Shown here piece after piece: positions 21,805 to 34,400 of a DNA stretch of 64,000 nt. A program made the position numbers and the translations under genes. Origin of the DNA: Acanthaster planci (Eukaryota; Echinodermata; Asteroidea; Valvatida; Acanthasteridae); contig NW_019091516.1 in NCBI RefSeq assembly GCF_001949145.1, positions 353,196 through 417,195 of the forward strand, in the 5' to 3' direction. Each line of letters opens with the position of its first letter. The stretch's first letter is position 1. The notes under the pieces are model-generated. The model saw only the letters and a list, made by a program, of their open reading frames with translations, was not told the DNA's origin and searched no databases.

Positions 21805-22447
21805 TTAAACCCAGTCGGCCGCATCCTTGGCTTTTCCCGCGTTACCGCTTGCTTCGTTACTTGATATCTCAGTGATGGTTTGAGTCCGGGACCCATCTCC
21901 GGAGGTGCGCACAGACACAGGCTTGGGCGTAACCGTCACCTCTTCGATTGGCGTTGTGTCACCGTTGGAGTCGCTCTGTGTGGTCAACGAAACTTGAATC
22001 TGGACTTGCGGGGGCGGGACAGCTGGAAGCTTCTTGGTTTTGGTGCCTGGGGTTGTCTTGCCCCTGGGTGAAGACGTGGGCGGATCGCCGCTGTCGATGT
22101 GCCGCTTGTAGGGGATGTTGGATTCCTTGTTGCAGTCCTCTGCACTGTCCGCGGCAGACTGGTCACCACTGTCCGGGTCGTCAGTCTTATGGATGTGCAC
22201 CACCCCTCCCTCGTGGCGGTACTCCAGTCCTGCTCGGGTCCAACGCCTCTCCATGGCTTGTGGGGGAGGGGCGAAGGCAGAGGGTCGCCGCTGTTCCAGC
22301 AGGAGTCCGGGGGTACTGAGGGAGCGCGAGGTCCGGGTGGGAGGCTCCTGGATGTCAGGCGGTGCCGTGGCCGCGGTCTGCTCACTGATGGCTAGCAGCT
22401 GCTGCTCTCGTTTCTCCGCCTGCTTCTTGGCGATGCGCATACGGTCC
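21805..22447 (-). CDS. Unknown membrane protein, exon 2 (cytoplasmic tail)
   Basis: This GC-rich open frame of 213 codons plus TAA begins at the acceptor gatcaatcgcag. It encodes the basic juxtamembrane segment, a region around LEYRHEGGVVHIHKTDDPDS and the D-A-A-D-W-V terminus. The high GC content against AT-rich flanks and the single long frame support coding. Several plus-strand open frames across it are shadows. Confidence 0.8.
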
Positions 22448-25400
22448 CTGCGATTGATCAGAGAGAATGAGAGGAGGAACGGATGAGTCATTGCAGACAC
22501 ACTCACTGCACATCAGCAACATGATGAAACCTTCCCGTGCCGAGACAATCAACCGAATGAATCATGACATCACCTCTCTCTTTGTTTCCACGCGGACAGC
22601 TTGCAGTCACCATTCCACACCTGCTCACTAGCACGCACCAAAATGTCAGCATTTCCCTGGCTTCGTATATCAGCGCATTATGAACGCCGCGGACGCATGG
22701 CGGCACACCATATGGGTGCTATCCAGACTGCGCGCCCCATTTGCCCCTCTGTAGCGTCAAGTGCAATAACACGTTACTCATAAACTCTATTCCGTCCCAA
22801 CGCACCATGAATATTGATAAGCACACTAAATATTGCCTCCTAAAACAAAATAGCCAGAAGGGTTGGAATGATCCACACTATATTGCTGTCTAGACCCTTT
22901 AGTCTCTTCCTGAGAAGCCTGTCTCGTCATGCATCCTCTCTCAATAATTTTTTCAACGGATTTTTTAAAAAACTTGTGCCGTTTTTTGCATGCGTAGTTA
23001 CTTCTCTGCTTTCACTGCTAAGATATATGTGGCGCTTGGTAACTGCACTTGAGTTGTTAATTATTATTTACTCTAGGTATTAAATTTTGGTTAAAAAAAA
23101 AAGATAGGCATAACACGTCGGCAGAAAAAATTGTCAATTTTTCCACACACGGTTTTCTGTGTGTGCTTGAACAATCGCTCGACACACGCTGGACGTATCA
23201 GTGCGTACATATCAGTAAATGATCAACTGATACGAAGTAATGCAAATTACCGCGTGAATTCTCGAGACATCAAAAGTTACAGAATATCGAAAACCTTATG
23301 TGAACACATTTCATATTGGCGCCAACACAATTACAATTTCGTTCCAATTACACAAAATATTCTTTGAGGATTATCAAGAACTTGAAATTGACATTCTCAA
23401 ATATCTTTCTGTCGTTGCTTCAAAAGTGAAATAAATGTTTATTTCTATATGACTTTTGAACTTTGCTGTAAATTTCTGATTTAGGAAGGTCCATTGAATT
23501 AACTTAAACAGCCATGATCACTGAACATGCAAGCAAAAATAGTTTATAAGGGAGAGATCAAGAAGTACTAGAAGATCAAGAAGATATCATTGTTAGACAT
23601 ACCGTTTAAATGGAAAGACCTACTCAAGTTAGTCTATTTCCAGAATGTAGTCCTACAGATGATCACAAATGTTAAGATATCCGTAGACAGGCAAAGAAAC
23701 CGCTGGTGGTAGAGTTCCTGCGACGATGCAACTTTGCCGTTACAAGCTATGTCTGAATTACTTGGCTATGGCTAGAAAATAATACAAATGCTAGTCGGCA
23801 CCTTAAAGCATTTCCCATGGATGCACGGGTTGTTATTTCCAGGCAATTTATTCGAATACAGCCATTAGTTCCCTGCCTGCAAGAGAACATTTGGCAATGC
23901 ACCTTCAGATATGTCACTGTGGAATTCCCTGCTTCATGCAAAGACGTCACGTATCTTACAGGCATTTGCGATCGGGCATCGAGATAGGTAGCTTGACATT
24001 TAAGAGCCCCCTACCGGTATCTATCCAATGATCGCATCCTTTCCAGAAAAAAAGCCACTCTGCCCCCGAAACAACACAGAACAAATCCCATTAAAATTCG
24101 ATGCCATGGGTTATTCGCATAATTTCCACATGTTTTGTTTAATTCATAAACGATTAACTTCGAATTCGTCTCGAGAAGACTGGAACGCCCAAATGTTACA
24201 ATGAATGCAGTCAATCCGCCTCTCCAAAAGATCAAAACGTCTCTCCATTTGATTTCGTCGGATTTCAATGGAAATCGTCTCAAATATTGATGACGTACGT
24301 AATGTGAGGATTGAATTCGTTTTTGTTTGATCGATTTCAAGAATAGTCCCATCAAATTTACGGGATGGTGCACAACCATGCATGGTAAATATGTATTTGG
24401 CAGGGTGTAGGCCTACTGCAAATATACAAGAAACAAATGTTAGTTGAACAACCATTGATCCAAATTACAAGAAGAGCAACAACTGAATTGACAGTTTGTG
24501 AAGATATGAAAATAAAATACATTTTGGTTTTCATACGTAAAGCTTTCCTTTTTCTACGTGACATGGAAAGTACACAGCTTCAGTTGCCTATTTTTATAGA
24601 CTTTATTTCTTCCAGTTGTTGATGCATGAAATTGTAGAAGAACTTTGATAAGTATGGAAAGGATATAGTAGTTATGTTTATTTATAGATGTAAGACCTAT
24701 GTTCAATAGGGAACATACTTAACGGACACATAATAATAAAGTAATTTTTTTGCCAATAGTTTCTTATGCAAGAAGCTGTAACATCCTCCACATCAAGACT
24801 AGAGCCCTTGGAAATCACCTGTAAAGAGAAAACAAACCCTTTCTTTTCAGGGCAAAGCGACATACACATTGTCTGAACGCATAGCTATTTTGAAAAGTAG
24901 CAAAATCATGTCGTTGTTTGTGGTTCAGAGATTATACAATACAGGGGGATAAAATGTAAAATCTCACCTTCGGATGTTTTTGGATTTCTCTCATAACGAT
25001 GCACGTCCGATCTGCCATAAACGCCGCCACCAGGGGCCAATTTCATAGAGCTGCTTAAGCACAAAATTCGTTTAAGCGTGAAAAAAACCTTGCTTAAAAA
25101 TCAAAGGTTACCAGCTCAAACTCTATCTGATTGTCATGCTAACAAAAAGACAGCTATACCATTCCAAAACAATATACATCACATGGAATTTTGGCTCGTT
25201 ACCTGATTTTATCAAGCAAGGTTTTTCGCGCTTAAGCAAATTTCGTGCTTAAGCAGCTCTATGAAATTGGCCCCAGAAAGCATCGAGATATTACAACGCA
25301 ATCCCTTGGGACTTGATGGCGATTTTAATTATTGAATGCTTATGTCCATTGACGGCATGCCAGTTTTAGGGAAGACTTGGCCCAACTGTGTCAAACAAAA

Positions 25401-28400
25401 AGACAGGTTCTGTTCCTGACTGCGGAGTGTGCAAACATCCCGGTACAGTGGGCTATAAACGGACGGGCGTAGGCTAGCAGCAAAAATTAATTTCTAATGA
25501 AGGATAGGTCACTTTATAAAATATTGATTGCTTTGACCAGTTTAGTAAGAGGAACTTAAAAAATGCACATCATTCAACTCTTTCATGTATCTGTCCCAAG
25601 CGCCAACCTTAAAACCTGGGTTATTCTTCTGACTTTTTTCTTCGCTTCGAATTCCGCCGTATAAAGTCTGGACGAAATCGGTTTACTCAAGTAAAGCGCA
25701 GAAATGTTATATCACATTTCATAATTAAGAGCCACTGCTACAGTTCAATATTATGTAATGCGCGTTTTTGTGCAGTGCACGATTTGTGACACAGAAAATC
25801 CTTTCCAGGTCCAGCATTTTACACTCTGAACTCTTCCGGGTCAGATTGACCCAGAATTGGGTTCCATTCGGTATAACCCTTTTCTGGGTCCAAATATGAC
25901 CCCCTTCGGATCATGTTTCACACTTTGGGGTCATAATTTGACCCGGAAAAGGGTTATACGGATGGGACCCAATTCTGGGTCAATCTGACCCGGAAGTTTT
26001 TAGAGTGTATAACAATTCTCGAGATTCCGAGAAATAATGAAGTCAAGGAAAGAGAATGGGCCATCTTCTGTCACATATTTTGGGAACAAATGCGAATGTA
26101 CAGGCAATTTTAATGCCGTTTGAAAAAAAGCGTTCGCTCCCAATACGACAGATGCCGTACGAGACATCTGCGGCTATTTCCCGGACACAGCCATCAAAGG
26201 GACTACAAAAGGGGCCCATGTAAATCATAATGTCTCTAAGAAACTTCAGAGCAGATGTTTCACAAGGAGGACTAGACAATAATTAGAAGGACATTTTTGC
26301 CTTCAACGAGGGAAAACTGCGTTCGATTGCTCATTTTGTTTGACTCAACCTGCGCCGATAATCATCCGGAGCACACATGAAAAATAAATCAAGACTTGAG
26401 GCGGAGCTTTATTAAGAAACACGTTTTGCTTTGTCTTGTCCATGGCTAACGCCGACAGCATTGTCACGGCAGCATACTGCCCTGTTCTAGACGTAATAGG
26501 CTCCCGGAAAACCACTGCCGTTTGCTGTCGGGGGGGGGGATGTTGCCGTGTTTAGATGCAAAGCTACAAAAGTCCTGGAGTGCCGCTGTCGACTTTATAT
26601 TTTCAAAAAGGGAAGTATATTTCTCTTTCCAAGTTCGTTTGTTCGAGATATACATGTGTATTCTCCAGATCGTCCCCGAAACAGAAACAGAGACAGAAAC
26701 GTTGTTTCTATTTTGGAAAAAAAATCGTTTTACGAGATATATTTTTATACGAGTTCATTTTTACGAGATTCTTTTTAAGTTCGATTTTATGAGTTGTACA
26801 TATTTTTGTAAAGTTTGTTTTGTAACAGATAAATCCAAACCTGACAATTTGTATTTCCTAAAAATTTACGTCGAAAAATATCTCTCATAAAAAACAAACT
26901 TTACTAGGCCTAAATATATCTCCTAAAATGATTTGTTACCAAAAATAGAAACAATATTTTTCAAAATATATCTCATTAGAAAGAACTGGAGAATGTGTAT
27001 GCCTTTGGAAAAAAGATATCTCGTAAAAATGAAGTCGGAAAAATACACCTGTCTAAAAACAGACTTCGAAGACATACACTTCACCTTCTGAAAATATATT
27101 CCTGATGGCACTACAAGGCTTTCGTACATAGCTGGTAAATAAGTGCTTTGAATTGTTTTGCTTCTGTAATGTCGCGAGGCTGTCTCTCGTTTATTGTCAG
27201 AGACTATTTTGAAAATAAAGGATTTCTGGTATGAGTGTATGATTTTATGACATTACCTATAACTACTCCTGTTCGGGGAAATCTTTTTTAATTTTTTTTA
27301 TCAAGTGACGGGATCTCCGTTTACTGGAAGACCGACTTAGAAAATTTGTCCTTCAAATTGGAGAACGTTTTTTTTTTTGCTTCTACATTCACCCATGCAT
27401 ATACCTGAGATGCCCTTATCGGTTGAACACATCCGAGGAACTCTACCAAAATGCCCTGGAAAACACCCCGAGTAATATAGAAGTCAGGCTGAGTCAAAAA
27501 TAGTCACGGCTTCAGCCCAGACTGTGAAAGTGACACCGAGATAATCTGGCCATACGGTGGTGTGGCGAGTGAGGCGGAGGATTTGGTGCTTGAGTTTGAC
27601 ACTGCCATCGGCGAAATTACCTCAGTCTTGTCAGGACCGCTATTATGCAGGGGGGGTTACTACCATTTCAAAGTTGTTATATCCACTGTCCACGGAGCTG
27701 GGAAAACCTCAACACGTCAAATTTGAACTGAGTTTCTGAGTGTTCTTGTTGCTGTGATGGGAGAAACACACGGCATTCAAAATATTACAAATACCCCGTT
27801 ACATAAAGTGTCACTAACAGTGCATAATGCGGTACTTCGCAAACTGAGTCGAGATAAAATTTCAAAATGCACGTGTAGTAGTTGAAGGATCTGCAAGGAT
27901 TAGGAAGATTCGTAATTTGATGTGTTTAAAATGTTGTTAACCTCTCCTCTATTGTCGAGTCATTAGCCTAGCTGGTAAGCACCGGTTGGTGCGTTGGATT
28001 GCTGCGCTAACACGTTCACAATCTGCATTAGTATTAAATATTGACAGATGGTGGCTTTAGAACAAGAAGATTTATGCCTGTGTTTTACTGCGTGTGTTGT
28101 GTTGAAAACAGACAGAGAACGGTTCGCCCTGATTTATCATGTACGCAAAACCAGTACGCTTCATCGGAGGAAGAGTAATACACCTGCTCTTGGTTGGGGG
28201 CGCTGTCCGGCAGCCCTACACAAAGCTGCCAGTTGGTCCTGAAGACCATAGAGCACGGACCGGTGTATATGTAAACTTAGCATACCCAAGGGAAGAATGG
28301 TATATCTCATTTACTGTATGTGTGCTGCGATGGGAATTATAATAGTTGTAGATTATTTTCAAGAGCTTGCACTGTCTGTAGGTCAGAAATTAATGCTTCT

Positions 28401-31400
28401 TTGCCATGAACTGTCTTCATATGGCTTTATTTCAAACATCTTGCACGTATTGTTCCATACTAACAATAAAGTTAATAATAATATGAAAACTCCAAAGCAA
28501 CATGAAAGGATTTTAATGAACAGCACGTACACCGTAAAATGTACTTCCATATTCACACCACACATGTATGTCTTAAAATTACCGTGCATAAACGCGATAG
28601 TACAGACAAAATAGTGTACCACACAAGTGAGTAGACAAGTGAGGAAAAAAAGGTTGCAAAATAACCAGCAAATGTGCACAAGCGTAGGCTATTTATGGCA
28701 AAGGCAGCAAAATATCCAATGTCACATTTTTGTGATGTACATGTTAGTTCTGCTTGCACCAACTTGAAAACTAACTCAAGTCTGAGGTTGTCTATACGAA
28801 GTGTAAGTCTGCAGTGCCCATACTGAGCATGTATAAAAAAGAATAACAGACAAAGGTGGGGCCTATAAGCAACTGATCAAAATTATTTATGTGGACGTTG
28901 TAGAGTCTAATCATGTCACTGAGAAAAAATGACAAAACGTTTTGTGCATTAGCAGTAATTTGAACATTTTGACCCTTTTTCAAGGGTCCAAGCGATTACG
29001 TTTTCTTAGACGTATTGTAGGCCGCATCATTTCTGCTATGTGTATGAAACTATGACACCCCGTTCGACTATTGTACTGAAAAAGTACGCAGCCTTTATTT
29101 CCAATTTAACAAGTGGGGATGTGGTTGCAATGATGTCATCGTGGGAAGACACTTCAGTTCACTTCACGACAACAGAATATCAAATTAGAGCTTCATTTTA
29201 TGCTGAAATAGCCGCAAAATTAAGATTTCTTCCAAGAATGACAGCACAGCTCTACACTTTGATATGGAACAACGAAAGGTAACAATTGAACTACCTTTTC
29301 AAATGGTTAAAAAATTGAATATAGGGTGAGCTACAAAATATGCATTTTACGGATTGTTATTATTTTTCTGAAGTATCTTTTTTTAAATTAGACCCTTCAC
29401 CTGTTTCTAGAGCAAACAACTAGACTACATGTACTTGAATGACAGGCTGACGGCCAGAGTCTGGAGACCCAACTTAAGAAAATGCATGTTTCATGGCGTC
29501 TTATCGTTCAGTTTGTCAATTGGTGTGGTTGCCATTTCGAAAACTGGGCCAGGTTACTTACAGAGCTGTAACTCGATTTTAACTTGTCGATAAATAGATT
29601 ATGTATGAGGTCGTTAATATGGATTGCAGGTAATGTAATAATGGTAAAAAGTAGTAAAGACGAATGCTGCACGAAATATCGTTTGATTCCATTACTCGAG
29701 TTTAATTTGTTTTTGTCATTTTAGGAGAGTGACAGTTGGGGGCGCAGTTGTGTCAATTTATTCATTAAGTATATAAACAAGCTGCAACTGAGATTAAGCG
29801 AAGTTGTCACTTCCTGTTTCCGAAGCGTTGTTTAAATTTTTTGGTTCGCCAATAGTTGTGAAAAAAACATGACCTTGGCACAATCACAGTGCGGTAATTT
29901 ATCTCCTAAGTATCACTGATCATGTTTCTTTGGGCGATATATTTCAAATCACTGGTTATCTTGATCAATTTTGGATGAACGAATAAAGTGTAATCGGAAT
30001 ATTTTCAGCGAGGGGGAAGAAAGAGAAAAAATATCGAATTGAGAACCGCCCCTTGTGTAACGCATTGAGCAAGATCATGCCTACCAGAAATTTTCCCACA
30101 AGGCACTGCGCGTCGTTAACTGTGACCCCGTGTGACGTGCTTCCTTCACTAAACTCTAGCTCTGTGCAAGGCTTTCAGCTCTTTTCGGCGGCCTGTTGGG
30201 GCGTTAGACGATGAGCGAAGAAGCTTCGGTGCTAGGAAAACTGCGCCCTCTCTTGATCCCGCTTAAGGCGGATAGGCTAGTCCATACTGCTCCATTGCTT
30301 TTGTCAACTGGTAATATCAACGGCATACTAACCTCAAAACACCTACCTCAACTTCTGATTCAATTTTTAAAAATTCTTGTTATCCATCTGCGTTTCTGAA
30401 GCACAGTGTAACATTATCGGCCTTAAACATGCAAATGTAAATCCATGAATGTGATGCAGTCCTCACAAAACAGATTGAAATGTTAAATCACTATCCGCTC
30501 AAGACCGAGCGAAACAAAAGAGGGCGTGTTTTTTGGGTACTCACAGCAAAGGGGTGCACCCTTGCAAAAAGGCCAGATATCTGTCCGCCGACCTCATTAA
30601 TAAAAGTTGTTAATAATTATTAGAGGGTCCTGAGAGCCATAGAAATGGGGAATTGAAGAAATATGGCACTGAACCTCTCGGCCGGACTCGACTCGGGGCT
30701 TCAAATTCTGAGCAATTTGGATGCAATCGGATCCGAAAGTGGCACTATTTGAACCATTCTGCAGAGGGATGCATTTTCAAAATGGCTGCTTTCCGGGGCA
30801 GTGAAATTTCCTTTGTTTTAGGGGTGGTCTGCTTTAGGTGAGAGTTTCTCAAAGAGCCATTGGTCAACCCACTAAAAATGAAAGAGGACATGTGGAACAT
30901 CATTTTTCTGTGCAGCTTGAACACCTGTGAGAGTTGTATTTTAAAAATATTTTTGAAGTATGGGGATTTATAACTGCTGTCTATGGGAATTTATTTGTAG
31001 TGGTGCACCCATAGGCGCGCCATAAGGCCCGCAAGTATTTGCGCGTTTGATGCGAAGCTCGCTGAACACGTGGAACTAAATTATTCCGGCATGTATGGTC
31101 TTTGCGCACACACAAAACGCGTGCAAGAACCCGCTTGTAACCACCTGTTTTTCATTGCATTTCGCTAATGGGCGTGCACTTCAGCTCGGGGCGGATTCCA
31201 GCGATTATGATTTAACATATCCGAAGCGAAGGGCATCGCGCAATTGCAGGTGCTCCTTTCGTACTGGCGCCCAGAAGTCTTTTATGGAATCCTCGCGCCT
31301 GGCAGTAGTCTGTAGGCCCTCTGCGCCGTCTGCACCCATCATGGACCTTGTCAAATGTAAACATTTGGCAAAGATGTCAACATATGCGGCAAGATTGGTT

Positions 31401-34400
31401 TTGCTCTAGTTGTTAGTGAGCAAACTAAAACTTGATTGTCCGAAGTGCCAAACTTCAGATCAGTAATAATTATCCGTGTAAGAAAGCCTTTTGAAAACTG
31501 AAAATTAGACACTCGCGCTGACGCAGACGATGAACCTTTTATCCAATGAAGCTCTTGGTTTTCCGGTGAGCCATTGGATTCTTTTCAAGTCTCAAACATT
31601 TGACGGAAGCGTTGCTGTCTTGAAATTTGAGAAAGCACGACAGCAAGTACGTCTCATGGGGAGTGGGCCAATAATTTTCTATAAATAGTGACACTTCATG
31701 TTGTTGCCCATTCGTGGTCTACAGCCCCACGCCTTTCAAGCATGCCGTCCGTCGCAGGGCTTAATAAAAGAAAACAGTTAAGCAGCCTCCGACGCTGCAG
31801 CGCCTTGGAGGCCCCGGGACTGAAGCCATTTTCCCCAGACGGTCATTCAAGGAGTGCGCGCCCTGCGCTTGCATGCGGCTGTAATTATTATGCGTCGGCT
31901 GGGCTCTTTCCAGCAAGCTTCGAGTGGTTTATGGATCGCGACTGGACCCCACAGTTTGCCATCGGCGGATCTTTTCCGGGAAGTTTTCTGTTTTTGTCGT
32001 CTTGTGCAACCATGGCCATCACATCTGACCTTTAAGGAATGCGAAAAAAGGACGTAAACAGATGAAAGACTTGGAACACATTATACAGATGAACGTCTAC
32101 AGATGTTCCATTGTTATCGTGATTAAAAAAAAACAGTACCCGTTAATTGTGACTTTGTATATCAGAAAGACATGATGGTCAAGTTTGGCCTTCTGTTTTT
32201 ATTCTTTCACTACGAAATGCTTCTCATTTAATACTCTCGAGACACCTGGGAATCCTAGCCGCACATAGGCCTACACGAGGTTTTTCGGAATGCATTTTAA
32301 TGGGGGAAAACTTTTAGAATGATGACCTTGATGAGGGAAATGGTTGGCAAACACTCTCGGAAATGTGGCCGTTCATTTTCTGAAGAAATAAACGTACTGA
32401 GGGATAGGAGAGATCATTTTCAGGAACAAGTTGATAATTGTGTTAACCAAAATTGGCAACGGATAAATTAGCAAGGGAAAGCTAGTAAAAACGAATGAAA
32501 ACGTTGTCATGGAAAATTGATATCAGCAACATTCTAGATTGAAATTTAGTTCTGTACTGGGCATAATGACAGCAAGCTATAACTGTGACAGCTTGGCCAT
32601 ACCTCAAAACCTTCGCTGGGCATGTCAGCCTATACATCCGTAAGAGGAGAATTTTCTGATCTGATTTCAGGGTTCGAAATGGGAAAGTTCAGATCGAGAA
32701 ATGTCATAGTCCTAAGGGCTGGGATGGATGTGACTATAACTGATGGACCAATCATGCGTTAAAATTTCAGGCTATCGTAGCCAAGTTCATTTTAAAAATA
32801 GGTCAGAGTGACGGGAGGAATAAAGCGTCGTTCGATTTCGTGATTTGATAAGGCTTTTGATAAGTAATTCTATTCGAACTCATGGGGTCGATTCGGTTGT
32901 TCAGAGTTATCGAAGGCCCTTCAAAGAGGTTGATCAAGACTAAAATCGAACCAGTGAGTGCACGACAACGAAAGTGAATCAGATATGGGGGGATGTTAAT
33001 GAGAATATAATGCTTTTGTGCCGACATTGGCTATGTGGCATCTATAAAAGACCGTGAATGACGAACCGTGCTAGTGTGCTCAGCCCTTTGTAATATAGAG
33101 AAGGCGTCGTGATTAATGGACTTGGATATGCTTAGCGGCATGGGGAAAATATACCGGAACAAGATAATGTAATTATTAGTAGCGTGGGCTTTTGCAAAGC
33201 CCAAATGACAAAATTATAATGCCTCGTCTAAAAATGTTCAATGTCAACACTTTTTGTCATCACTGTGCCGTTGTTTGTGCTGATAATGCTGACGTTGTCA
33301 GTGTCGTTCCTTTTATCGCCTTCACTACACTATTGTAGTTTGCTACCCATAGGCCCTAATGCTGACTGAAGTCGATTCTCATCACACAATTTCCCTTGTG
33401 TAATTTTTTTTTTCAAACGCAATCACTACAAATTGTGGAGAATTTGCGTCAAGCTTAATCACAGCAACAGCGTCTTGGGAATTAGGAACAGCACAAAAAC
33501 ATATGAAATGTTGCAGAGCTGCACTTCAAAAAACAATTCGACAAAACAATATGAGGTTTGGTATTTCGTAGTTCCGTCAGGGGAACTGACGTTCACACAA
33601 GGTACTTCACAACTGGCTCGTCCAGTTCAATATGATCCAACTCGGGCTAAATTCAGTATGCTTCAATGACACCCAGTAAACACAAAGCTAGATGGGTTGA
33701 AATGGAAGCAAGTTGGCCTCGTCTGGTGTCTTAACATATAGGGCCCACAACGTGGCACATTTTAGCTTATGCACTCATTGTGCAATAGAAATTCTCCAGT
33801 TTGCTTATCGCCTGTCCATTTATGACAGACACTTCAAGTTTTCTTCCTGGATTGCTTCTGAATGTACCTCTGTTTTAGTTAATTAAAATTTTACCGCCTA
33901 AAAGTAGAATATCATCACCGCTACCCATATAAAAAAGGAAAACAAACTAAAATGCCTTGCGTGTTTCTCTGAAAAGTTATTTTTAAACCTTGGTAAAAGA
34001 GGAACGAAACTGTGGCGACCCGACCCGGTGTTTTCCGGCAGCTAATGACCATGTTAATTATAATGATCCGAGTTCAGGCGACGACAATCTAAACTGCATT
34101 CGAGTCATGTACCTGATCTTACAGTCATTACTGTTTGGTTCATGAAACCTATCATAAGTTTCATACCTGACATATTACTATATGTCACATATGAGAATCT
34201 ATTGTCTTCTCGTCTGTTAGAGAGGCAGATGCTGAACTGATATGGTTTGCTGATTACGTCATAACAATGCTTAGCAACAGTAGCTTCACGTCTGGGAGTA
34301 ACGTGATGTTATGAAAGCAAATCGATAGTTTTCATTTACATCAACAAACATTTTAAAACATTTCCCAACTCAGAGATATCCCATCAAAAATTTATGTAAT

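Noticed and set aside
31688-32035. 115-codon plus-strand open frame after a TATAAATA sequence
   Set aside because: The promoter resemblance is suggestive, but the protein is low in recognisable features and no exon partner was found.
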